Positions 17,761 to 26,138 of a stretch of DNA of 64,000 nt are shown here, piece by piece. The notes below the pieces were generated by a model. It was not told the DNA's origin and ran no database searches. It was given only the letters and a program-made list of their open reading frames with translations. The stretch is from Saprospiraceae bacterium (lineage in GTDB: Bacteria > Bacteroidota > Bacteroidia > Chitinophagales > Saprospiraceae), in the NCBI GenBank assembly GCA_028285545.1, contig JANQPA010000016.1:1-64000 (forward strand). The letters run 5' to 3'. The position numbers were made by a program, and so were the translations under genes. The number at the start of each line of letters is the position of its first letter. Positions within the stretch are counted from its first letter, which is position 1.

Positions 17761-20700
17761 TTACATTCTATTATACTGCTTCTTATAAGCCTTCTTAAAC
17801 AACTTGAACCTGGAGTTTTTACTCATCCCTATTTCAAAATGCTGGAAAGTATCCTTATAACTTCGTCCTCCATATACCCTATAGTTGACGCTAGCCATTT
17901 CCCTGGCCAGGTTTTCTATCTGTGCAGGAGAGAAGGATCGGTCTTTTAATAACCTTTTCAACAAGTCATTGCTAAAAGACAGTTCGGTTCTGTCTGTACA
18001 ATAAGTATGAACTACATATGCCCAGAAGTCATTATTTCTAATCTGAGGTACCTTCCTCTGATAAGGAACCAGGTTTAACTTGAATCCTTTATTAATGATA
18101 TTGTCCAGATAAAAAGTATTCAAAGACTGATAAGCCTCCTGGTACGCCTTGAAATCATATTCGCGTTTGCTTGAGTAGACCTTATCTTGAAGACGTTCCA
18201 ATTCCAATTTTCTTTTTTGGAAAATACTGGCAGCCTCATAGGCATTAATTTTCCTCCGAATAATGTTTATATCAATCCCACATTCTGGATATTCTTCAGC
18301 TAAGGTCAAGGCCTCCTGATAATAGTTTAAGGCGTCGGTATAATTATTTCTGCTCAAAGCATCATCACCAGATTCCATCTTGAAGAAGTATTGCTGGCTT
18401 CTACTTTGGCATATTTCACCAAAAATATCCTGCTTAAGGGCTTTAATCTCCTCCATAATAATAGCCGAAAGAGGCAGATTATACAGATCCATAAAACCAA
18501 TCAATTTGCGATAAGCAGCAATCTGGGATTCCTGAAAAGTTTGAACTTTGGCATTTTTTATCTGGTTCTCCACTTCTGCAGTATAGGCATCATTTCTTCT
18601 TCTTTGAATTTCATCTGCCAAACCTGGTCTTCGGTAAGAAGCGGGTGCATTTTCTATCCCATTAAGAGCTTTTTCATATTGATCAATACTTTCACGGTAA
18701 TTTTTGGACTGGTACATCTGGCCAGCTAGTCTGTAATAACGAACAAAACTAATTCCGGATTTAACCCTTTGATATTCTTCATTTGTAAAAATAGAGGTGT
18801 GGGTCTGATAATATTGATCCAATTGGTCTTCCAGTACATTCGTGTTAAAATCATTACGATCTAATTTCTGAAAAATACTGGTTTGGAATCCATTGAACAC
18901 ATCCTGATACAAATGGACAAATCGCTGTTCAATTCTCTGAGCTCCACTAAATTCATTGTCTTCCTTCAACTGTAGATATAATTCATCCAACTGAGCGATC
19001 CCAGTGCCCATTGTATTTTCTCTTTTTAAAACAGCCCCTAGGTTTAATAATTGCAATTCATAATATTTAAAGAAGGCATTATTTAGAGCTCCTCTTAGGT
19101 TGCTATTGGCAAATTGTGGAGCCATATTTTGGCTAAATGGCTTCAGTTTTACCAAACGAACACGAGCTGCATTATACTGGCCCCTCTCCATATCCCTGAC
19201 ACTCTGCTGTACTCCTTGCTGAGTCAGTGTCGTAAAAAGAGATTTCAACTGGTTGACCTGCCAGGTAGCGTAAATCGACTGATTACTTACATACAATTGG
19301 TATGCTGATTGTAGTAGATCAAGGGTAGCAGGTGAAGTAGGATTCACATTGCTGGCTTCTTTCAATTTCGCCAATTTATAATCAAACTCCTGACGATCAA
19401 TTTCTTGAAATTGAGCTTGAATTGGGTTATTGGAAGGCACTACCCAATACCTGTTTCCCTCTAGTTGCTGAGCCTCCCTAAGTAAGGATCGTGCTTTTTC
19501 AAAATTATTTTGCCCAGAATACCTCATCGAACTTTGAAGATAGAAATTATACAGTCGCTGATAAGCACTGGATACCGGCATCTCCCCTAGTAAATCATTG
19601 GAATATTTTTGATATACATCTGCAGCCAGTGACAATGTATTTTTCGCTTTATCAAAATATTCAAGCTGATAATCTTTCTCTGCATTTTTTAACATACCGG
19701 CATAAACATCTCTAATCACATCTCTTCGTTCTGTTTCCAAATGGCCACAGCCATCGCCACTGCTGGTTACCCCTCCATAATGGGAACAAAACTGAATAGC
19801 TCGGTCGTATCTATCAATTTTTTCATCCAGGTAACGCTCAGATCTTGCAGCTTCAATGAGTCTATCAAACTCATTGGAAATTAGTCCTCGGCGTTCTCTG
19901 ACAATCCGTTGTTGCAATTGATGGCGTTCTCTTCTATTCAACTGCTGGGTCAACTGGCTAGCATAATCCAGTCTTTTTAAGCGTTCTTGAAAACTACGTC
20001 CTGAAAATCGGAGTACACTATTCACCTCATTGGAAATTAGATAGGCCATTCTTTCATTAATCTTGGAATTGTAAGATTGTTGTAAGTAGTTCTGGTTAAT
20101 GGCCTGGGCCTGTTCCAGGTAAGCCATCTGACTCTGGAAAGAACCCTTGTTTTGATACAGCAAATAATCCAATTGGTTATAATGTATCTGATGCTTTAGT
20201 CTGCGAATTTCTTCCCAGCGCTCATCCGGAAGTTGTCCCTTATACATCAATCGCTCTGCCTCTTTAAGCATTTCCTTTTGTCTTTCATAATCCCTGGTTT
20301 CAGATATATCCTGAACCAATTGTGTAAAGTTTGCATTAAAGGCATTGCTTCTGGCTGTATTAATTCTTGCCTGACAGTTTTCCGGTGCATAGGCTTCTCC
20401 ACATAAGCCCTCTGCTTCAGCATAATAATTCAGCTGATCCCGAAGATCATGGGTTGAATTGGCCTTTTGTAGTAGTCGGTCTAATTCAAGAGTATAAATT
20501 TTTCGGAGCTGAACATTAATAGATCGGCTACAATGATGGTGCAAATGATGTCTGCAAATATCTCTGGCTTTTAAAAGTTTTTCCTTTTGACGATCGAAAT
20601 CCGAAGTTGCAAAAGCTTCTTCTATCAAATCATCATATTGCCTTTGATAAACCAATCGATTACAATTTCCTATCCCATCAAATTCATTGCATATCTCCCT

Positions 20701-21390
20701 GGCTTTGTCATATTCTTTATCTTGCAAAGCGTCATTAAACAGGTTCTTGGCATGGGAAGAAATTGCAGAATTGCAATCACTAATATCTAACATGTAGCCA
20801 TAATCATTGCAAAAACGACGGGCAGAACGCAGAGCGCCCATACGCCGGTGAATGTCAGATCTGGATGCGCTTGCCTTATTGATAAGTTTTCGATATTCAG
20901 AGCGGTAGGCGTCTTTAACTCTTTGTCTGTGATCATTGGAGGCATAAGAGGCCTCACTCAATGCTCTGGCTTTATCCAACCAGTCCATTTTATCATTATA
21001 TCTGTTACTTTCAGAGGCTTTCCTTAATAACCGACTTATTTCTGCTCCGTATGCAGATCGAAGTTTAGATTGGACAAGATCTTCACAATTGTTTTTTAAT
21101 TCTTCAGAGCAAATGTTCTTTGCTTTTAACAGAAATTCCCTTTTTTCTCGAAATGAATCAGCTTCATCGGCCTTAGCCACTAAATCATCAAACTGCTTTT
21201 GGTAGCTGTCTTTTGACCCCTGATTTCTGGTTTCGCCTCTCGGTCTTCGTTCTTCCTCTTTTATTACCACCTCTGATTTCTTTTTGGTAGTATCTTTTTT
21301 AATCCGCCTGGTGATTGGATTTTGGGCCTCTACCGAAAGCGATAGTGTCATCACTAAAGATAAAATCAGCATTAATTTCATAGATCGCAT
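17761..21390 (-). CDS. Large exported alpha-helical repeat protein
   Basis: A protein of about 1,209 aa with no recognised family. The ATG at 21390 is chosen because it gives a signal peptide (MRSMKLMLILSLVMTLSLSVEA/Q); longer readings to 21501 lack one. The first 600 residues contain about eight degenerate repeats of about 60-65 aa of the form 'FDxLIxxA..s..YxxKxxxLxxAxxLC..y....C'. Examples are DFDRQKEKLLKARDICRHH, YNDKMDWLDKARALSEA and RYLDEKIDRYDRAIQFC. They suggest a helical solenoid with paired cysteines. The C-terminal half is TPR-like. It is probably periplasmic or surface-located scaffolding. It is monocistronic and rich in Arg, Gln and Tyr. Confidence 0.8.
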   Translation of the reverse strand: MRSMKLMLILSLVMTLSLSVEAQNPITRRIKKDTTKKKSEVVIKEEERRPRGETRNQGSKDSYQKQFDDLVAKADEADSFREKREFLLKAKNICSEELKNNCEDLVQSKLRSAYGAEISRLLRKASESNRYNDKMDWLDKARALSEASYASNDHRQRVKDAYRSEYRKLINKASASRSDIHRRMGALRSARRFCNDYGYMLDISDCNSAISSHAKNLFNDALQDKEYDKAREICNEFDGIGNCNRLVYQRQYDDLIEEAFATSDFDRQKEKLLKARDICRHHLHHHCSRSINVQLRKIYTLELDRLLQKANSTHDLRDQLNYYAEAEGLCGEAYAPENCQARINTARSNAFNANFTQLVQDISETRDYERQKEMLKEAERLMYKGQLPDERWEEIRRLKHQIHYNQLDYLLYQNKGSFQSQMAYLEQAQAINQNYLQQSYNSKINERMAYLISNEVNSVLRFSGRSFQERLKRLDYASQLTQQLNRRERHQLQQRIVRERRGLISNEFDRLIEAARSERYLDEKIDRYDRAIQFCSHYGGVTSSGDGCGHLETERRDVIRDVYAGMLKNAEKDYQLEYFDKAKNTLSLAADVYQKYSNDLLGEMPVSSAYQRLYNFYLQSSMRYSGQNNFEKARSLLREAQQLEGNRYWVVPSNNPIQAQFQEIDRQEFDYKLAKLKEASNVNPTSPATLDLLQSAYQLYVSNQSIYATWQVNQLKSLFTTLTQQGVQQSVRDMERGQYNAARVRLVKLKPFSQNMAPQFANSNLRGALNNAFFKYYELQLLNLGAVLKRENTMGTGIAQLDELYLQLKEDNEFSGAQRIEQRFVHLYQDVFNGFQTSIFQKLDRNDFNTNVLEDQLDQYYQTHTSIFTNEEYQRVKSGISFVRYYRLAGQMYQSKNYRESIDQYEKALNGIENAPASYRRPGLADEIQRRRNDAYTAEVENQIKNAKVQTFQESQIAAYRKLIGFMDLYNLPLSAIIMEEIKALKQDIFGEICQSRSQQYFFKMESGDDALSRNNYTDALNYYQEALTLAEEYPECGIDINIIRRKINAYEAASIFQKRKLELERLQDKVYSSKREYDFKAYQEAYQSLNTFYLDNIINKGFKLNLVPYQRKVPQIRNNDFWAYVVHTYCTDRTELSFSNDLLKRLLKDRSFSPAQIENLAREMASVNYRVYGGRSYKDTFQHFEIGMSKNSRFKLFKKAYKKQYNRM

Positions 21391-21649
21391 AAAGCTTCGG
21401 TTTTTTTGAAGGTGTAAAACTTGATTGATAGATTGCTTAAAATTAATTTCTTTCTGCATTCTACTAACAAAAAACAACACTTTCAATAGCACTATTCTCA
21501 ATTAACAGCACCATAACCGATACCCCTAACTTACCTTAAAATTTTTAATGCTGATTTTACCAATTTTTAGATTTTTTTAAGTAACCAAACTATGTATTAA
21601 TATTTTAACTTATTCTTAATTGACTGAAAAAGTGTGAAGAGCAAAAAAT

Positions 21650-22378
21650 CTATTTTTTCACGATTTTTCCACTTCCCACTATCTTTTCGTTTAAAACTTG
21701 TGGATTCCCAGCATAATAAAGGAAGCGAGGGCCTACAATTTCGGCATCCAATTCACTAAGTACTTGAATTCTGGCAATACCCTTAGATTGGTCGGGTGTA
21801 TTTATCCTTACCCTCGCTTTTTCAGATTCAAGATTATAAGCGACTAAATCTCCAAATCCATAAATATTCAAATCAAATATTTTTGTTGAGCCTGCCAATT
21901 GGACATTACCTGTCCCCTGCATTTGAAGCTGAAGGCTGTCGGTATTGACTTTTAATTTAACCTCCGGTGCACCACCAATATCCAGAATCAAGTCATCAGA
22001 TTGAATGAAATTAGTGCTTACCAGAGTACCTACACCTTGTGTTTTTATTTTGGTCAAACTAGTATAAGTAATTTCTACTTCCATGATCCGTTCACCTCGG
22101 ATTCGCCCTTCTGTATAAATATGGAGCTGAGCATTCTTGACTTCGGATTTAATCTGGTCAATAAATTTTTGATCTGCTCTTACTTTTAATGCTTCTTTGG
22201 GGCCCTGTTTCAAATACACATTAACAAGGCCACCAATATGCAATTCCTCAAATTCGTCAATTGTCCTTATTTGTTCTTCTACCCATAAATGCTTCCAGGC
22301 ATAAAAAAGGATCAACAAGCCAAGGCCAATCATGGTAATTTTAATAGATACCTTTATGAATCTCATAATTACTGCCAT
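21650..22378 (-). CDS. DUF2807 (head GIN) domain protein, membrane-anchored
   Basis: About 242 aa. The start at 22378 (or the second ATG at 22366) is chosen because the longer reading from 22438 translates through a palindromic repeat. One membrane helix (about residues 10-28) is followed by a right-handed beta-solenoid-like domain with the conserved opening IDEFEELHIGGLVNVYLKQGP and LKVRADQKFID. DUF2807 proteins in Bacteroidota are putative auto-transporter-adhesin-like or envelope proteins with no established function. It is last in a probable minus-strand operon. Confidence 0.8.
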   Translation of the reverse strand: MAVIMRFIKVSIKITMIGLGLLILFYAWKHLWVEEQIRTIDEFEELHIGGLVNVYLKQGPKEALKVRADQKFIDQIKSEVKNAQLHIYTEGRIRGERIMEVEITYTSLTKIKTQGVGTLVSTNFIQSDDLILDIGGAPEVKLKVNTDSLQLQMQGTGNVQLAGSTKIFDLNIYGFGDLVAYNLESEKARVRINTPDQSKGIARIQVLSELDAEIVGPRFLYYAGNPQVLNEKIVGSGKIVKK

Positions 22379-22395
22379 TCTTTTATTTGGTACTG

Positions 22396-22449
22396 AGTAA
22401 TGGGTAATGAGTATTGAGAAAATTTTCTCAATACTCATTACCCGTTACT
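22396..22449. repeat. 54-bp near-perfect palindrome, GGTAATGAGT family
   Basis: The arms 22396-22422 and 22423-22449 abut with no loop and match at 26 of 27 positions. The unit GGGTAATGAGTATTG is also found near 48307, 52057 (reversed) and 56189. It lies between the hydrolase stop and the DUF2807 start, where it could end or attenuate transcription. Confidence 0.8.
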
Positions 22450-22454
22450 TAAAA

Positions 22455-23876
22455 CTATTCTTTCACATAAATGCGATCTTTATCCAAGTTTTTCCCTTGT
22501 AAAAATTGAAGGATAGCTTCTCCCACCTCCGGACTACTCATAAATAAATCATGCCCTGCCCCTTCTACAATAATATGCTTATGGTTCTTAAAGCCTTTAG
22601 TAATCTCCAGAGCAGCCGGAATATAGGTCCTTCCATCGAGGTCTCCATTCAAAAATAAGGTGGGAATGTCAGTCTTTGGATTTTTTCGAAAATCCTTACC
22701 TAGATCTGGGAGTCCTAGTCCCTGAACAAGATCCGGATAGGGGAAATTGGTAGTTCTTTCCAATAGAGCAGTTTGCCCCTCTCTTTCGATCATCTTAAAT
22801 CTTTTGGGAGAAATACCCGATGCAGCATCCATCACTAAAGGCATTAACCTTTGTCCACCCATATAAGATTTCAGTCCTGCCAAATAGGGAGCAACAATAG
22901 AATAATTATCCGATAACAGAGTTTTTAGTAATTCTGGCAGACGCTTTGAATCTCCAGGATTTTTAAGCATCCCAAAGGAGATGAAAAGCTGCATATCTAA
23001 TTTACTGATACCCACCGTTCTTTCTTCCTTACTTCTTTGGTCCGTGTAGGTAACCATTTTAGGGTTCTTTTCCAGTTTCTGGAAGAGTGTTTCCATCATT
23101 TCCAGAATATCATTTGACGGATCTTCTTTTTTTAAATGCTGATTTAAATGATCCAAAAACTCCTGATTATAGGCTGGTCGTTTAACGGTTTGATCCAAAC
23201 CTTCCACAGAGGCTAAAACACAACGATTAATACTTTTTTCGTACAGTTTAATCGTTGCAAAGGCCAAATGTGTGCCATAGCTAATTCCCCAAAGATCAAT
23301 CTTTTCAACACCTAATGCCTTTCTCAAGTCTTCTAAATCATGGGCACTTTCTTGGGTTGTATATCCATTAATATCTATCCCTTCTTTTTTCCAAAAATCA
23401 AGACAGGTTTTAGCTGCTTTTTGAAGTCTAGGTATATAATACTCCCTACTTCCTGGCACCGATGGGTCAATCTCTGCGATGGCGGTGCAGTTGGGAATAT
23501 CATTATTAGACAGTCCAGTCCCTCTTTGATCGAAGGCAATCACATCCGCAACGGATCTTAGTGCCATAAATAAATCAAAGCGCGGGCCTTTTGCCGTTCC
23601 TGTTCCAGAACCTCCCGGACCACCTGCTAAATATACGATAGGAAATCCTGGATTAGGATTGGTGCTTTTAAAACGAACAAATTGGAGTTTGATTTGTCGG
23701 CTATTGGGATTGCTCCTGTTTTCGGGGACATAAAAACTTCCTCGTTCTGCATTTACCTCCTCTCCTTTTCTATTTTTAAAAACATATGGTTCGATCACTA
23801 ATTTTTCTGTTTGACTGAATAATAAGTTAGAAGCAATAATCAAAAAAGCGAATACCTGAATTATAATTACTCTCAT
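22455..23876 (-). CDS. Secreted alpha/beta hydrolase, TAP/prolyl aminopeptidase type
   Basis: A 473-aa hydrolase with a signal peptide (...SNLLFSQ). It shows the oxyanion-hole motif VYLAGGPGGSG, the nucleophile elbow LWGISYGTHLA, the catalytic Asp in NGDLDGRT and the His in VEGAGHDLF, plus a C-terminal TAP-like region. The family includes tripeptidyl aminopeptidases and proline iminopeptidases; the exact substrate is unknown. It starts 38 nt after the upstream AraC gene on the same strand. Confidence 0.9.
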   Translation of the reverse strand: MRVIIIQVFAFLIIASNLLFSQTEKLVIEPYVFKNRKGEEVNAERGSFYVPENRSNPNSRQIKLQFVRFKSTNPNPGFPIVYLAGGPGGSGTGTAKGPRFDLFMALRSVADVIAFDQRGTGLSNNDIPNCTAIAEIDPSVPGSREYYIPRLQKAAKTCLDFWKKEGIDINGYTTQESAHDLEDLRKALGVEKIDLWGISYGTHLAFATIKLYEKSINRCVLASVEGLDQTVKRPAYNQEFLDHLNQHLKKEDPSNDILEMMETLFQKLEKNPKMVTYTDQRSKEERTVGISKLDMQLFISFGMLKNPGDSKRLPELLKTLLSDNYSIVAPYLAGLKSYMGGQRLMPLVMDAASGISPKRFKMIEREGQTALLERTTNFPYPDLVQGLGLPDLGKDFRKNPKTDIPTLFLNGDLDGRTYIPAALEITKGFKNHKHIIVEGAGHDLFMSSPEVGEAILQFLQGKNLDKDRIYVKE

Positions 23877-23913
23877 TGGTAAAAGTTTTTATTAATAATG
23901 CAGGCAAAATGCA

Positions 23914-25089
23914 TCACTGAGGAGAAGTATTCGTCTGATTCGGTCCAGATGCACTTTTTTCTAGCATCTTTTTGTACTTAAGAGGAGTCATTCCCATCTG
24001 TTTTTTAAAATAAGCATTGAAAGCGGTTTTAGAGTTGAATCCAGATTCCAGTGCCAGGCTAAATAAGGTTAAATGTGAAAAGGCCGGGTCCGAAAGTTTC
24101 TTCTTAAATTCCTCTAATCGGTATTCATTGATCAAAGAATAGAAGGATTTCCCTAAATTTTGATTTAGCACTTCAGATAATTGATGCCGACTAATCCCTA
24201 AATGATCTGCCAATTGAGTAGCCGTCAAAGTCCCCTCTAAAAAAGGTTTTTCTTTTTGCAGGTAATCTAATAGTAATCTTGCTTCTGTGGAGGGTTCCAG
24301 GGTTTTTCTGCCTACTTTTAATTGGTTTTTGTTGATTTTTATAACCGTTTTGCTGTCCTGACTGCCAGGTAAGGTTGCTTGATTTAAGGTTTGAAAAGTC
24401 ATTAAATATATGAGTAAAAACAAACCAAAGAAGTAAAAAATTTGGTAATCATAAACTGGATAAACACTATAAAAATTGATCATTACGGCAATCAATAAAA
24501 CAGCAGATAATACCGACAATGAATAAGATAACAACCTCGCCCAGGTCAATTTAACTTTTTCGGTTTCGGTATATTCATTTTTCAATTTTTTCACATGATC
24601 ATTGACCAATTGCAGGCAACGCTCTGAATAGAAAAGCCCCGATAAGGCCGTAGCAAATTGTAGGATAAAAAAATAAATCCTGTAGTGATCAATGCCAGCA
24701 GAGATAATGGAAGTAAAATAATCCAGGGCTTGAATTTTTTTCTCTCCATTTTTAAAAAAAAAGGGGCAGAGTACTATCAAATTTATGATGTAGGGACTTA
24801 AGTGCCATAAATCAAATGATTGCCAATTCAATTGATTTTGGCTCCATTTTTTTAATTGAAAAAAGATAAGGGGGCCAAATAATAAGGGCATCCCCCAGCT
24901 TAGACGGATGAGGTGGGGAAATTCTACTAGAATTTCAATTTTCTCAAAAGTATACAAGACACAGCTTATTCCCAAAGTCAATAATAAGGTGGCAAGTATG
25001 TGCTGGTTTTTACGAAAAAAAAGGATGCAAGCAAAAATTAGGGCCTGGATGCCCCCAACCTTAAGGATAAGACTTATCAAATCAGGCAT
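23914..25089 (-). CDS. Membrane-anchored AraC family transcription regulator
   Basis: A 391-aa protein. Six to seven hydrophobic helices fill residues 1-235; a C-terminal AraC double helix-turn-helix occupies about 270-375. Its second helix-turn-helix shows the classic LFSLALESGFNSKTAFNAYFKKQMGMTPLKYKK pattern, and the first has LTATQLADHLGISRHQLSEVLN. Many Bacteroidota have this 7TM-AraC architecture, thought to sense membrane or external cues. It lies between the C40 peptidase and TAP hydrolase genes and may control them. Confidence 0.9.
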   Translation of the reverse strand: MPDLISLILKVGGIQALIFACILFFRKNQHILATLLLTLGISCVLYTFEKIEILVEFPHLIRLSWGMPLLFGPLIFFQLKKWSQNQLNWQSFDLWHLSPYIINLIVLCPFFFKNGEKKIQALDYFTSIISAGIDHYRIYFFILQFATALSGLFYSERCLQLVNDHVKKLKNEYTETEKVKLTWARLLSYSLSVLSAVLLIAVMINFYSVYPVYDYQIFYFFGLFLLIYLMTFQTLNQATLPGSQDSKTVIKINKNQLKVGRKTLEPSTEARLLLDYLQKEKPFLEGTLTATQLADHLGISRHQLSEVLNQNLGKSFYSLINEYRLEEFKKKLSDPAFSHLTLFSLALESGFNSKTAFNAYFKKQMGMTPLKYKKMLEKSASGPNQTNTSPQ

Positions 25090-25106
25090 CCCAACTATTT
25101 ATAGAA

Positions 25107-25973
25107 TCAAACATCTTCTACAGAAACAGTTTTAGGAAGCACCTCATGTTCCACTCCTTCCCAGAAAACATCTAATTTTTCGCCATTGGAATTAAAAATC
25201 CGTTTTACAAGTCGAAGTTGGTGGGTGTACTTTCCTTGTTGTTCATCAAATATTCCAAAATGATCAATTTTGTCAATTCGAACTTTTCCAAAGGAGTGTA
25301 AGATCCGTCCATCAGAAAGGATTAAACCTGTATGATGGATGCGGCCATTTCGGTTTTGAAAAAAGGCCAGATCACCGGGAAGAGCTTGTTCAATAAAATC
25401 AATATTTTCTCCGCAGTAAACTTGTTGTTCGGCAACTCTTGGTAGTTTAATTCCAACCATTTTATATACCATCTGAGTTAAGCCTGGTGCGTCAATACCA
25501 AAAGGGGACCTTCCTCCCCACTGGAAGGGTGCATTCAAATAACGGCGAGCCACCTTCAAAATAAAATCAACAGGCTTTTTAATATCATCCAATAATACTG
25601 CTTGGCCACTAAAAGTAAAGGGAATATCTCCTAAACTAAGCCGGATGCCATCAAAATTGGGCAGTTGAGCACCTAAAGGAATCGCTAAAAATTCATTTTC
25701 TCCCATGATGGCTTGGAAAAGCTCAAGGTTGAATGCTTTCTCATTTTTATAATCATGGTATTCGGAAGGAGTAATGGCTTTGACCTGGTTAGACTTTATC
25801 CAGCCAATGGATTTATCCCAATGACACTGTATTTGAAACCATTGTCGGCCTTTGCGTTCTAAAATTTCAAAGACTTCACCAAACAATACTTGTGTGATCA
25901 TCTCTGCTTTATCAGCGGGGGTGGATCGTACTGCAACCACACTTAAAGGGCAAATACCAAAGGTCATTGACAT
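25107..25973 (-). CDS. NlpC/P60-like C40 protein lacking the catalytic Cys
   Basis: A 288-aa protein. An SH3-like domain (about 8-65) with a second SH3-like region (about 95-130) is followed by an NlpC/P60 fold (about 135-245). The motif normally reading GIDCSG is GIDAPG here (D161-A162-P163-G164), so the nucleophile is alanine (codon GCA at 25490-25488). The downstream histidines are kept (IHHTGLIL, H213/H214; ILHSFG). The architecture matches Bacteroidota gamma-D-glutamyl-diamino-acid endopeptidases that cut peptidoglycan stem peptides, but this copy should be inactive by that mechanism and may only bind peptidoglycan. It starts the operon with the AraC and TAP genes. Confidence 0.85.
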   Translation of the reverse strand: MSMTFGICPLSVVAVRSTPADKAEMITQVLFGEVFEILERKGRQWFQIQCHWDKSIGWIKSNQVKAITPSEYHDYKNEKAFNLELFQAIMGENEFLAIPLGAQLPNFDGIRLSLGDIPFTFSGQAVLLDDIKKPVDFILKVARRYLNAPFQWGGRSPFGIDAPGLTQMVYKMVGIKLPRVAEQQVYCGENIDFIEQALPGDLAFFQNRNGRIHHTGLILSDGRILHSFGKVRIDKIDHFGIFDEQQGKYTHQLRLVKRIFNSNGEKLDVFWEGVEHEVLPKTVSVEDV

Positions 25974-26041
25974 GCCGTATGTTTTTTCTACACTTTATTA
26001 ATTCCCTATTATACAAATCTAATAAATATTTTATAGATATG

Positions 26042-26134
26042 CAGATTAGTAGATGTGTAGATTAGCAGATTAGTAGATGTGCAAATTGAAAAATAAATTT
26101 GCACATCTACTCATTTGCACATCTACTCATTTGA
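26042..26134. repeat. AGATTAGTAGATGTG repeat and its reverse complement
   Basis: Left half: about three degenerate copies of AGATTAGTAGATGTG (26043-26080). Right half: two copies of TTTGCACATCTACTCA (26098-26131). Arms 26072-26087 and 26096-26111 are a perfect 16-bp inverted repeat with an 8-nt loop. It fills the gap between two minus-strand genes. Confidence 0.75.
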
Positions 26135-26138
26135 AGGT

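Noticed and set aside
22379-22438. Longer DUF2807 start at 22438
   Set aside because: The first 20 codons are a translation of the palindrome at 22396-22449.
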